From contig CASDYC010000001.1 of NCBI GenBank assembly GCA_949285665.1, positions 520,107-584,106 of the forward strand: DNA of 64,000 nucleotides. Direction: 5' to 3'. The notes under the pieces are model-generated. The model was not told where the DNA came from. It saw nothing but the letters and a program-made list of their open reading frames with translations, and did not search any database. The DNA is from an uncultured bacterium. GTDB lineage: Bacteria; Bacillota_I; Bacilli_A; RFN20; CAG-826. Made by a program: the position numbers and the translations under genes. Shown here one piece after another: positions 14,395 through 23,590 of the stretch (positions are counted from its first letter, which is position 1; every line of letters begins with the position of its first letter).

Positions 14395-15891
14395 TTAAAG
14401 TGCGTTATTTTTAGCTTTTTCAAACCAACCATTAATAACTTCATCACTTGGTTCTCCACCTTTATAAGATAAAGCATCAATAGCAAGACCTGCTGCTGCT
14501 TCTCTTAATTTAGAAGATTTACCAGAATTTGAAGCATAAGCAGGAGCTGTAAAGTACATATCATTTTCAGAATATGATGCAACAACTTCTGCAGCTCTAT
14601 TAACAATATAATCAGTTGTTCCTTTTTCAGCAGTTGTATCAGCAATTAATTCTTTATAAGCAGCATTATCATAAACTGATTTTCTAAATGGTAAATAAGA
14701 AGTATTTAAAGCCCATGTAACAGCATTTTCTTTATTTGAAATAAATTTAAACCATTTCCATGTAGCTTCATTTTCTTCTTCACCTCTATCAAGAATACAA
14801 ATAGAAGCACCTTGAGAAATAACTTTCTTATCTTGTCCTTCAGCTTGTGGAATTGGAGCAACACCGATTTCAAAATCACTTGTTTTTAACCAACCAGCGC
14901 CAGCTGTTGAGTTAATATTTAATAAACATTGTCGAGAAAATAATAATTCACTTGTATAAATATCACCAGTTGAACCCATCGTAGCAAGGTAATGCTTTTG
15001 AGCTTGAATTGATAAGTCTTTGACAAATTGTTTTGCATCACTAGAATCAAATAATGTAGCGGTTCCAACACCATCTTTAATTTCTGAATATGGAACTCCA
15101 TATTGTTCTGACATTGTGATATATAAGTTATCATCGCTTTCCCAATCCATTAAACTATAATAATCAGTTGCGCCTTCAGCTTCATATTTATCTGTTCTTA
15201 ACCATTTTTCTTCTTCTGGTAAACCTTCATCATGTTTAGTTATTGCTGGTCCTAGCTTGTTAAAAATTTCTTCCCAAGTCAAATTATTCATATATTTTTC
15301 ATCAAGAGGTCGACCATTATTAATAGAAGGATCAATTCCTGTTAAATCCATACCAATCATAACATCGGCATTATAATACATGACTTCAGTTGATGAATAA
15401 TAAGGAAGAGAAAATGTTCCTTCTTCAACATAATTGCTACCAGTTTCAAAACCGATATAATCTTCTAATTCTTCTTGACTTAATGCTAATTCTGGATCGC
15501 TGCTATTAATATATTCTTCCATATTAACAACAATACCAGGTTTATTAAACATAAAGTTTGCAACATTATCTGGATATGCTTGAACCATATTTGGATAATT
15601 ATCTGCAGCAAATCCTTGAATAACAGTATCAGCTAATTCATTATAGTTTCCTTCATCTCTTGGTGTTAAAATAACATCAATATCAGCATTTTGTGCTTCA
15701 AATGCTCTTTCAAAACCTTCTAATACTGTTTGAGTTTCATCATTTTTTCTATACCAATACTCAACTCTAATTTTTTGATTATCATTTGTTGTGGTTGTAG
15801 TAGTTGATCCACTTGTTGTATTGTTATCACAACTTGAAAGAGAAAAAACAACACCTAATAAGGCAACAACGCTTAAAAAATTCTTTTTCAT
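14395..15891 (-). CDS. ABC transporter solute-binding lipoprotein 1
   Basis: 498 aa from the ATG at 15891, which follows GGAGGG. The signal peptide ends LSSC (Cys21), then a short Thr linker. The mature protein is a type 1 (sugar-like) extracellular solute-binding protein: a KIRVEYWYRKNDE first strand, DRGEEENEATWKWFKFI, and the C-terminal alanine-rich helix (LREAAAGLAIDAL). It belongs with the two other binding proteins upstream: all share phrases such as YPDNVANFM / YPDHVASYM, YYSSTEVMYYNADV and the YGVPY.. block. It is last in the operon, separated from its two relatives by both nucleases and the zinc-ribbon gene. Similar proteins bind sugars or glycerol phosphates; given the neighbours, a nucleoside or oligonucleotide ligand is worth considering. 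Confidence 0.85.
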   Translation of the reverse strand: MKKNFLSVVALLGVVFSLSSCDNNTTSGSTTTTTTNDNQKIRVEYWYRKNDETQTVLEGFERAFEAQNADIDVILTPRDEGNYNELADTVIQGFAADNYPNMVQAYPDNVANFMFNKPGIVVNMEEYINSSDPELALSQEELEDYIGFETGSNYVEEGTFSLPYYSSTEVMYYNADVMIGMDLTGIDPSINNGRPLDEKYMNNLTWEEIFNKLGPAITKHDEGLPEEEKWLRTDKYEAEGATDYYSLMDWESDDNLYITMSEQYGVPYSEIKDGVGTATLFDSSDAKQFVKDLSIQAQKHYLATMGSTGDIYTSELLFSRQCLLNINSTAGAGWLKTSDFEIGVAPIPQAEGQDKKVISQGASICILDRGEEENEATWKWFKFISNKENAVTWALNTSYLPFRKSVYDNAAYKELIADTTAEKGTTDYIVNRAAEVVASYSENDMYFTAPAYASNSGKSSKLREAAAGLAIDALSYKGGEPSDEVINGWFEKAKNNAL

Positions 15892-15945
15892 TATACCCTC
15901 CGAAATTTTATAAATATACAAGTTAAATAATAAAATAATTAATTA

Positions 15946-16440
15946 TTATTTAACGCAAGATTCTTGAACAAATGTATTATTTTGGATGTCTTTAACAACA
16001 TTTTGATAAGTATTTTTAGCTATTACTCCACGAATTAATAAACAACTTCCAAAAATTGCTAAAATTAATCCAACAGAAATTAATACACAAAAAACAATAA
16101 ATTCGACTCTTGTTGTATCTAAAGTATGATTCTTTTGTAAATCAAAAGATAATGCAAAAAACATTAAGCCTATTGCCGCCAAAATTATGCCAATGACTAA
16201 ACTACACAAACCGGAATTTATATCATATCTAGCTTTGTGAATTTTACCGTGTGCAACTTGATTTAAAGACTTCATTTCCTCTTGACTTAATTTGTCGTGA
16301 ATGATCTTTCCACAAGTTGGACATTGATAAGCAACTTTAATTTGTTTATTTGAATCAAAGTCCGAACTAAGACTAGCTTGTTCTTCAAGTCTTGCCTTAC
16401 CAATATTTTTTACTTTATAACCACAATTTGGACAAAACAT
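15946..16440 (-). CDS. Zinc-ribbon membrane protein
   Basis: 164 aa. It opens with MFCPNCGYKVKNIG, and a second CPTCGK knuckle lies at about residue 40, together making a zinc ribbon. Two membrane helices follow (about 78-98 and 114-136). The short C-terminal tail ends with a lone Cys. I know no specific function. Such zinc-ribbon/two-helix proteins are common and poorly studied in Firmicutes. It lies between a binding protein and the lamin-tail nuclease on the same strand, with short gaps, so it is probably co-transcribed with the uptake system. Confidence 0.65.
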   Translation of the reverse strand: MFCPNCGYKVKNIGKARLEEQASLSSDFDSNKQIKVAYQCPTCGKIIHDKLSQEEMKSLNQVAHGKIHKARYDINSGLCSLVIGIILAAIGLMFFALSFDLQKNHTLDTTRVEFIVFCVLISVGLILAIFGSCLLIRGVIAKNTYQNVVKDIQNNTFVQESCVK

Positions 16441-16478
16441 AAGTGTCTCCTTTACTTAAATATTATATCAAAAAATGA

Positions 16479-17762
16479 TTAATTATTATAATCAAAATTT
16501 GGATCTACTTCTCCATGAACTTTTATACCTTTTTCTTCAGCAATTCTTAAAGCATAATCGACAAAAAATGAATAATTAATTCCTTTATAATTCATCTCAT
16601 TATAAACTTCTGTTCCAGATTTAAATGCGTAACCATCTCTTATAGTTTCATAATTTAATAATCGATAATCTTCTAAACTTGGATTAACTTTATCACTATA
16701 CCAAACTAAGCCTAAAACTCTACCAAAAGTTTCATGAACTGGAGAGCCAATACATGATTGTACTATGATTGAAGTGGCATTTCTTAGTTTTTGATTATTA
16801 TAATCTTTTGCAGCATAGCCCCAAGGTTCTGCTTTAATATAATCAAGCTCTCCTCCATGGTCAACTTCTGGTGTATTAATAAATAAATATCTTGTTGAAT
16901 ATGAACCAGATCCACTATCTAAATTTGCTTCACTTGGATAATAAAAATAAGTTGTATCTCCATCACCAAGAGATTCAATAGTTGTTTCAAAAAATCCACC
17001 TAATGAATTTAATCCATCACTAAAAGATAAATTAGCATATTTTTCTTCTAATTTTGGACCTTCTAATAATTCATTTTTACTAAGTGGCAAGTCTAAGTTT
17101 CCTAAATAGTCAGCAACACCTTCTGATAAACAATAATAATTCATGTAATCAAATTTAGTAATTGAATATAAAGATTCTTCATTTCTAATTGGATTCCCAT
17201 ATAAGAATTGTTTATCATAAAATCTTTCATTGCCTAATATATCGACTAGTTCATTAGTCTGTTTATTTATAATTCGATAACATCTATTTTTATTTAATAT
17301 ATCATTAGTTAATTGTAAATTTACATTAACTTTATTTTTTGCAATAAATGAATTATTTGCAATTACAAATACCTCATTATTATTTAAAAAACCTTGCAGA
17401 TCTAAACTATTTTCTACTTCCATAGATTTAATTATTTCAAGTTTATAATTACTTAAATCTATAACACTATTAGAAGTATTTGCAATTTCAATAGCTACAT
17501 CATATACTTTACTACCTTTATATAATTCAGATATAAATATTTGATTTTCAACTTCATCATTTACAATTATTTGACTTGTTTGACTAGTTGTATTTGAAGT
17601 TGTTGAAGTTGTCAAGCTTGTAGTGGTATTTATTTGTGAATTAGTATTTGTAGAATTAGATGTAGTTAGACTACTAGTATCATTACCACATGAAAAAAGC
17701 AAAAAGAGAAAAGTGAAAGAAAGGAAAATAATTTTTTTACTCTTTTTGCTTTTATTAATCAT
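16479..17762 (-). CDS. Surface lipoprotein with lamin-tail domain and thermonuclease domain
   Basis: 427 aa. A basic N-terminus and signal peptide end at LLFSC (Cys25), then a Ser/Thr/Asn linker to about residue 65. Residues about 70-180 form a lamin-tail-like Ig fold (IFISELYKGSKVYDVAIEI, VIDLSNYKLEI), found in many secreted nucleases. Residues about 265-400 are a staphylococcal-nuclease-like domain: GDGDTTYF, TRYLFINTPE and FGRVLGLVWY carry Arg291, Glu299 and Arg348, matching the catalytic R35, E43 and R87 of SNase. The predicted activity is Ca2+-dependent cleavage of DNA or RNA at the cell surface. It is directly downstream of a second nuclease lipoprotein in the transporter operon. Confidence 0.9.
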   Translation of the reverse strand: MINKSKKSKKIIFLSFTFLFLLFSCGNDTSSLTTSNSTNTNSQINTTTSLTTSTTSNTTSQTSQIIVNDEVENQIFISELYKGSKVYDVAIEIANTSNSVIDLSNYKLEIIKSMEVENSLDLQGFLNNNEVFVIANNSFIAKNKVNVNLQLTNDILNKNRCYRIINKQTNELVDILGNERFYDKQFLYGNPIRNEESLYSITKFDYMNYYCLSEGVADYLGNLDLPLSKNELLEGPKLEEKYANLSFSDGLNSLGGFFETTIESLGDGDTTYFYYPSEANLDSGSGSYSTRYLFINTPEVDHGGELDYIKAEPWGYAAKDYNNQKLRNATSIIVQSCIGSPVHETFGRVLGLVWYSDKVNPSLEDYRLLNYETIRDGYAFKSGTEVYNEMNYKGINYSFFVDYALRIAEEKGIKVHGEVDPNFDYNN

Positions 17763-17788
17763 AACTTTTTTATATCTTTTAATTTGTT

Positions 17789-19300
17789 TTAAGCAGCAAA
17801 TTCAAAATCAGCATTTGAACCAACAGTAATAATATAGTTAGTTCTACCATTATAAATATAGAATGAATATGCACCAGTAATAATTAATTTTTTACCAACA
17901 AACCAGGAATAATCAGTAATTAATTCACCATCATCAGTTCTATAATCAAATGGTACTGAAATATTAAATGAATAAGAATCATCTCTTCCAGTTACATATA
18001 ATGTATAACCGTTTTCTCCTGGATTATCATTATTATAACCACCAGTTGGAACTAAAGCGCCATCACTTAATCCACCAATTCTTACAACTTGATATAAATA
18101 ATCATAGTAAGAACCATTTGTATGATCTAAGTCTTGTCTTGCTACATCATAGACATGTCTTTCATTTTCTGTTCCAACAACATCTTTTGCATATGCAAGA
18201 ACTTCTGATTCTTCTTCTGATCCAAAGGAAACAATTGGAAGTGTAACATTTGTCATTTGTAAACCATGAGCTGAGGTTGCTGTTATTGTACCTTTAAAAT
18301 TAACTCTATTATTAATTGTTCGATACATAGCAGGAGAGTTATATCCTAAGAAGATTGGAAGCGAATACCATTTTCCATCATCTTTATCATATTGTTGAAT
18401 ATAAACAGTATTATCAGCATAATGAGCAACTGTTCCTTCGATTGCAACATTTCGATATTGGAATGAAAATACATTATTACCTTCCTCATCAACTGATTCT
18501 GGATCAATTCCATTATCTAATAAATATAAATATTCATCTAAAATACTCTTTACAGGAGTTGGAGTAAATGCACTATTTGGGAATAAAACATCAACTTCAT
18601 CACTATAAATGTGTAATTTAAATTTTTGAGCTTGTAAACATGCATCTCTAAATACTGGAGTTAAATATGCAAGTCTTTCATCATTTGCGTCTTTATCTGG
18701 TGAGAAACCTTCTTGAACCATTAATAAATTTAAACAATATAATTGATCAAATGGCGCATCTTTAACAGTTTCATTAATCCAAACAACACCAAGATATCTA
18801 ATACCTGTGGAGTCATGTTGAGGAATGTCATAATTAACAGATGGAATAGATAAGACTATTGTTCCATTTTCTTGGGCAGCCATTAATCTTTCTCTACAAT
18901 AATTTTTAGCTGGAATTCCCCATTCTTGAATATCACCAGTTGATTCTGGTGTATCAATTCCATAAAATCTAACTTTAATTGTTGTATCATCACCAACTCT
19001 TGATTTAAAGTGAGCAGTATCTCCATCAATACAAGATTGAACACCACTTGCTAAATCAACTTGAGCAATACCATCTTCAAAGAAACCATTTGATTTTGTA
19101 TAATCAAGTCTTAACATATTTTCTGGAAGATGAGCATAATCAATAAATGGACCTAGATCGGTGGTTGTAGTTGTTGTAGTAGTTGTGGTTGTTTGGGTAG
19201 TAGTTGTATTACTACTTGTTTCTTCTGTATTACAAGCAACTAAACTTAAAGATAATACAGTAAATAATAGTAATGAAGCTAATTTTAATTTTCTCTTCAT
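17789..19300 (-). CDS. Surface lipoprotein thermonuclease with OB-like C-terminal region
   Basis: 503 aa. The signal peptide ends LVAC (Cys23), then a Thr-only stretch (about 32-47). Residues about 85-260 are a thermonuclease domain: CIDGDTAHF, VRFYGIDTPES and GIRYLGVVW supply Asp94, Arg111, Glu119 and Arg168, so the catalytic set is complete. Residues about 285-500 hold two beta-barrel-like segments (VAIEGTVAHYADNTVYIQQY; GTITATSAHGLQMTNV) that look like OB-folds. This is the arrangement of the B. subtilis wall nuclease YhcR. It probably degrades extracellular DNA/RNA next to the importer. The gap to the lamin-tail nuclease is about 26 bases, implying one transcript. Confidence 0.9.
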   Translation of the reverse strand: MKRKLKLASLLLFTVLSLSLVACNTEETSSNTTTTQTTTTTTTTTTTDLGPFIDYAHLPENMLRLDYTKSNGFFEDGIAQVDLASGVQSCIDGDTAHFKSRVGDDTTIKVRFYGIDTPESTGDIQEWGIPAKNYCRERLMAAQENGTIVLSIPSVNYDIPQHDSTGIRYLGVVWINETVKDAPFDQLYCLNLLMVQEGFSPDKDANDERLAYLTPVFRDACLQAQKFKLHIYSDEVDVLFPNSAFTPTPVKSILDEYLYLLDNGIDPESVDEEGNNVFSFQYRNVAIEGTVAHYADNTVYIQQYDKDDGKWYSLPIFLGYNSPAMYRTINNRVNFKGTITATSAHGLQMTNVTLPIVSFGSEEESEVLAYAKDVVGTENERHVYDVARQDLDHTNGSYYDYLYQVVRIGGLSDGALVPTGGYNNDNPGENGYTLYVTGRDDSYSFNISVPFDYRTDDGELITDYSWFVGKKLIITGAYSFYIYNGRTNYIITVGSNADFEFAA

Positions 19301-19334
19301 AAGTAATTCTCCTTTATAGACTTAATTTTATTTA

Positions 19335-20825
19335 TTATAAGGAAGCTTTAGCTTGGTTTTCAGCTTCTTCAAATAATTCATCAATTGTTTTTCCACCAGC
19401 TTTTACTTGTGAAAATCTACCAACAATACCTTCAACAGCAGTTCGAGCAACATCACTACCTTTAAAAATTGGAAGGTTGTAATATGCTCCATTAATATCG
19501 TTAATAACACATTTTGCAGTCTTAACTAATAATTCTGAATCATATTCTAGATATGCTTGATATTTTGCAGAATAAATAGCAGATTCTCTAACAGGAACAT
19601 AACCTTCACTTGATAACGCCAATCTAACATTGTTTTCTGGATTTAATAAATATTTAATAAATCTAAAAGCATAATTTATTCTTTCTTGGTCAACTTGGGC
19701 ACCGCCATGTCCTTCATTTGACATGATACAAAGAGTAATACCTTGAGAAACATATAAACTATCTTCTTCGTTTTCTGCAGCACTTGGAATCTTATAAACA
19801 CCAACACCTTCAATAGAACTAGCACCTAAATCGTTATAACCAACACCACCTGAAGAGCCTAAAGTAATTAATACTTTACCTTCTTTAAAGGCGTTTGATC
19901 CATAGTCTCCGCCGTTATTTCCTTTTGTTGTAAAATAGCCTTTGTTATAACAATCATAAAATTCATTAACCATTTCTTTTGCTTGAGGGTTATTGAATAA
20001 AACTTTTGTATCAGGAGTATCTCCATCTCCTAAATATGGAATTCTTCTTTGCATTGATTGAGTAATAAAGAAATTAGAATCACTATCAATCCAAAGTGGA
20101 GTTTCTAAATCAGCTGGAAGACCTTTGATGCTATCTTTATTTTCGACGATGTATTTACAAATATCCATTAATTCATCCCAAGTCATGTTAGCTAAGTCGT
20201 CTTTTTGGATTGGTCTATCTCGACCAAAAGTTTGACCTAAAACATAATCTTGGTTTACAACCATAACTTCACTAGATTTTAAAAATGGCAAAGAATAAAC
20301 ACCTTCTTGAGCATAATTTGTTCCTTCTTGATAATATGCTTGAACAAAATCATCTACTCCATAATTATCATCTAATTCTTCAATAGTTTCTTTTGTAAAA
20401 CCAATTTTTTCATCATTAATTAATGGTAAAAGATTAACAACACTACCAGGTTTATCTGCCATATAACTTGCAACATGATCTGGGTATGCAATGGCAATTG
20501 TTGGATAGTTTCCAGTACTTAAACCTTGAGTAATTTTATCTTTAATTCCATCATAATTTCCTTGGTTATTAATACTAAAATTAATTTTTCGACCTTCATT
20601 TTCATAAATAATTTCTTCAAAATCGTCGGCCAATTTAGCGATATTTTCTTCAATGCCTTTACCAGTTGTGGTCCAAAATTCAATATCTAAAGCATCACCT
20701 GGAACATATGAAGTTTGAGAATTATTGCTTGTTCCACTTAATGTATCATCTCTATTGTTACAAGAAGCAAGTGTAGTAGTCAACAACATACAACTTGCAA
20801 GTAACATCATCTTTTTAAGTCTCAT
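19335..20825 (-). CDS. ABC transporter solute-binding lipoprotein 2
   Basis: 496 aa. The signal peptide ends LASC (Cys22). The linker is short, without the Thr run of its relatives. The mature part is a type 1 solute-binding protein: ALDIEFWTTTGKGIEENIAK, NYPTIAIAYPDHVASYMADKP, and PVRESAIYSAKYQAYL near the end. It shares a common ancestor with binding proteins 1 and 3 in this operon, but the three are well diverged, pointing to distinct ligands or partners rather than a recent duplication. A large inverted repeat separates it from binding protein 3 upstream. A ribosome-binding site (GGAGG) is present before the ATG. Confidence 0.88.
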   Translation of the reverse strand: MRLKKMMLLASCMLLTTTLASCNNRDDTLSGTSNNSQTSYVPGDALDIEFWTTTGKGIEENIAKLADDFEEIIYENEGRKINFSINNQGNYDGIKDKITQGLSTGNYPTIAIAYPDHVASYMADKPGSVVNLLPLINDEKIGFTKETIEELDDNYGVDDFVQAYYQEGTNYAQEGVYSLPFLKSSEVMVVNQDYVLGQTFGRDRPIQKDDLANMTWDELMDICKYIVENKDSIKGLPADLETPLWIDSDSNFFITQSMQRRIPYLGDGDTPDTKVLFNNPQAKEMVNEFYDCYNKGYFTTKGNNGGDYGSNAFKEGKVLITLGSSGGVGYNDLGASSIEGVGVYKIPSAAENEEDSLYVSQGITLCIMSNEGHGGAQVDQERINYAFRFIKYLLNPENNVRLALSSEGYVPVRESAIYSAKYQAYLEYDSELLVKTAKCVINDINGAYYNLPIFKGSDVARTAVEGIVGRFSQVKAGGKTIDELFEEAENQAKASL

Positions 20826-20847
20826 AATTTTTCCTCCAATTATTATA

Positions 20848-20880
20848 ATGAAACTCCAAAATTTAATTTTGGAGTTTCAT
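20848..20880. repeat. 33-bp intercistronic inverted repeat
   Basis: Two perfect 16-bp arms (20848-20863 and 20865-20880) around one central base, between binding protein 3 and binding protein 2. There is no T run on the minus strand, so it is more likely an mRNA stability or partial-termination hairpin than a full terminator. Confidence 0.7.
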
Positions 20881-20908
20881 ATTTATATTTATATTTTATT
20901 AAATTTAA

Positions 20909-22486
20909 TTAACCAGCTATTGCAATTTCGTATTGTTCATCAATGATATCTTTAACAAAACCTGCGACATCATCTCCAGCTTGGCTACTTCTAGCACCTA
21001 AGCAAATTTGATTAACAACACCTTGAACAGCATTTCTTGAATCACTTGATCTATCAAATACAGGAGAAGTAAATGAACTATTTGCTAATTCATCAGTTTT
21101 TTCAAATGTAATAGCACCAATATATCCTTTATCAGAATGATCTGGATAACTTTCTGGATCATAAATTGCTAAATATAGATCACTATTAGCAACACATTTT
21201 CTAATTGGGAAATATCCACTATTGCCAGACCATGATAAATTGTTAACTGGTTCGGTAATAAATTTATAGAATAACCAGCAAGCTAAGTTTTCAGTTTCAT
21301 TTCCTCTATCTAAAACAACAAAGCTTGGTCCTTGTGAAATAGTTTTCTTAGCAACGCCTAATCCAACTTCAGCTTGTGGAATCATTGCACAACCTACTTC
21401 AACATTTTGAGTTGCAATATGTGAATAACCAGCTGTTGAAGAAATTGTAAATAAGATACTGCCTTCTTGAAATAATGAGCTTGTAAATGTTTGTCCGACT
21501 GATTCTGGAGTTACAATATAACCTTTTTCACACCAGTCATAAATCATTTCACCCAATTCATAGCCTTCTTCACTCTTCCAAAGAAGTTCACCTTTATTTG
21601 TATGACCTTCGGAAATTTTTGTATAATCAATTCCATATTGTTCGCATAATGTAATAAAGAAGTTAGCACCAGAGTCATAGCCTAAAATAGCATGTCTATC
21701 TGTTTGTTCACTTGTTAATAAACCGGCTCTTCCAGCAGCTTTTTCATCTTTATCATATTTTAATAAAGCAGGACATAATTTATTAAAGAATTCATCCCAT
21801 GTAATATTTTCAATATCAGAGGCTTGAAGAGGTCTATCATAACCATCAAGAGTTCTACCTAAAATCTTTGTATTGTAATACATTAATTCACTAGATTTTG
21901 CAAAAGGGACACTATATAAACCACCTTCTTGTGGTCCATTATAATTATAGCCTTCTTGTAAATAGCCTTCATAAATATCAGATCTATCGAATTCATCCCA
22001 ACCATATTCTGGATTATCTGCATATTGTTTAAGATTAACTGGTAATCTATAATCAAAATAATCAGCAACGTGATCTGGATAGCAATATGCCATATTTGGA
22101 TAGTTACCTGTACTTGCACCGGTTGTAATTTGTTCTTTTAAAGAATCATAATTTCCACTTTGTGGAGTATGTTTAACAGTAACATTTGGTTCTAATTCTT
22201 CAAAAGCTTTAACCATTTGTTCCATCCAAGGTTGTTTATCTTTACCCATTGTAGTCCAAACTTCAATTGTTGTAGGTTCTGTAATATAACCACCTTTATA
22301 ATCTAATGCAGGTATAGTTGTATGAACATTACCATTTGAAGTAGTTGTAGTTGTAGTAGATGTTGTTTGAGTTGTATTAGTAGATGAATTATTACCTGGA
22401 TTTGAAGTATCATCTCTATTACATGAAGCTAAACTTGTTATCATTACTAATCCGACGAGTAATGATAATGATTTGTTAAATTTCAT
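20909..22486 (-). CDS. ABC transporter solute-binding lipoprotein 3
   Basis: 525 aa. The signal peptide ends LASC (Cys22), then a Ser/Thr/Asn linker to about residue 50. Type 1 solute-binding fold: TTIEVWTTMGKDKQPWMEQM, GNYPNMAYCYPDHVADYFDY, FAKSSELMYYNTKILGRT, and a C-terminal helix region. It is first of the three binding proteins and directly follows the permease genes, so it is probably the core partner of the importer. GGAG precedes the start. The ligand is unknown. Relatives bind sugars or glycerol-3-phosphate; the operon context suggests products of nuclease action. Confidence 0.88.
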   Translation of the reverse strand: MKFNKSLSLLVGLVMITSLASCNRDDTSNPGNNSSTNTTQTTSTTTTTTSNGNVHTTIPALDYKGGYITEPTTIEVWTTMGKDKQPWMEQMVKAFEELEPNVTVKHTPQSGNYDSLKEQITTGASTGNYPNMAYCYPDHVADYFDYRLPVNLKQYADNPEYGWDEFDRSDIYEGYLQEGYNYNGPQEGGLYSVPFAKSSELMYYNTKILGRTLDGYDRPLQASDIENITWDEFFNKLCPALLKYDKDEKAAGRAGLLTSEQTDRHAILGYDSGANFFITLCEQYGIDYTKISEGHTNKGELLWKSEEGYELGEMIYDWCEKGYIVTPESVGQTFTSSLFQEGSILFTISSTAGYSHIATQNVEVGCAMIPQAEVGLGVAKKTISQGPSFVVLDRGNETENLACWLFYKFITEPVNNLSWSGNSGYFPIRKCVANSDLYLAIYDPESYPDHSDKGYIGAITFEKTDELANSSFTSPVFDRSSDSRNAVQGVVNQICLGARSSQAGDDVAGFVKDIIDEQYEIAIAG

Positions 22487-22550
22487 AAACTCCTCCCTAT
22501 TTTTTATATTATTAACTTGTTATATCTTACAAGATAATAAACTAAATAAA

Positions 22551-23576
22551 TTAACCTTTAATGCCAGCTCTTCCAACACCTTTCATAATGTATTTTCTGA
22601 AAAATACAAATAATAAGAATAATGGGACGGTAACAATAACTGTAGCTGCCATTTGATAACCATAAAGTGGGTTACCTTCAATATCGGTAAAACTTGAACT
22701 TCTTAAACCATTGGAAATAAGTCTAAATTCTGTTTTATTTGCGACTAAGTTTGGCCAGACATATGAGTTCCAAGTTCCCATAAACTTTAAAATTGTAATT
22801 GAAATTAAAGTTGGAGAAGCAAGAGGAACCATAACTTTCCATAAGAAATTCCAATCTGATTTACCATCAACTTTACTTGCTAAATATAATTCATTTGGAA
22901 TTTGTCTAAAATTCTCTCTTAACAAATAGATATAGAAAACACTAACCCAAAATGGAACAATCATTGCTAAATAAGCATCCATTAAATCAGCATCTAATCC
23001 AACCCATCCAAAACTTGCAACGGTAATATAGTTTGAAATAACCATCATCTCTCCAGGTATCATCATAGTAGCTAAAAAGATCATGAATAAACTATTCTTA
23101 CCAGCAAAGTTTAATCTAGCAAATGCAAATGCGGCAAATATTGTTGTAATTAATGTTCCAAGAGTGGAAAATATTGCAACAACAATTGTATTAACCATAT
23201 AAGTTGTAAAATCAAATGTTCTAAATACTTCAATATAGTTTTCCCACATAACAACAGTTGGGAAGAATGTTTGAGTTGAAGCTCTAATTTCATCATTTGA
23301 TTTTAATGATGTAATAATCATCCAATAAAATGGAAAGACAACAATTAAAGCAAGAAAAACAATTATTACATAAAGTAATATTGTTGATAATATCTTCATT
23401 ATTTTCTCACTTCTTTGAAGAGATTTTACACTTCTTCTTCCTTCTTTTATTGTTAAAGATACATCACTTATTAAAGATCCTGGTTTGGCAAAATTAATAT
23501 ATAAACCAGCTAAATCTTTATTATCTTCATTTTGGAAGCTAACTTTCATATTTTGATTAACAGAATTTTCTAACAT
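22551..23576 (-). CDS. ABC importer permease, MalG/UgpE type
   Basis: 341 aa with six membrane helices after a cytoplasmic N-terminal extension of about 60 residues that is unusually long. The ATPase-docking EAA loop reads ELYLASKVDGKSDWNFLWKV, then MVPLASP, close to the consensus. MalG-type permeases pair with a MalF-type partner to form the channel. In mycoplasmas the equivalent gene is annotated ugpE. It follows the MalF-type gene with a 14-base gap. Substrate not determined. Confidence 0.9.
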   Translation of the reverse strand: MLENSVNQNMKVSFQNEDNKDLAGLYINFAKPGSLISDVSLTIKEGRRSVKSLQRSEKIMKILSTILLYVIIVFLALIVVFPFYWMIITSLKSNDEIRASTQTFFPTVVMWENYIEVFRTFDFTTYMVNTIVVAIFSTLGTLITTIFAAFAFARLNFAGKNSLFMIFLATMMIPGEMMVISNYITVASFGWVGLDADLMDAYLAMIVPFWVSVFYIYLLRENFRQIPNELYLASKVDGKSDWNFLWKVMVPLASPTLISITILKFMGTWNSYVWPNLVANKTEFRLISNGLRSSSFTDIEGNPLYGYQMAATVIVTVPLFLLFVFFRKYIMKGVGRAGIKG

Positions 23577-23590
23577 AAGTTAACTCCTTT

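Noticed and set aside
17665-17680. CTACTAG motif as a further copy of the tRNA-trailing iteron
   Set aside because: Single occurrence inside the lamin-tail nuclease coding sequence, with no second unit nearby.
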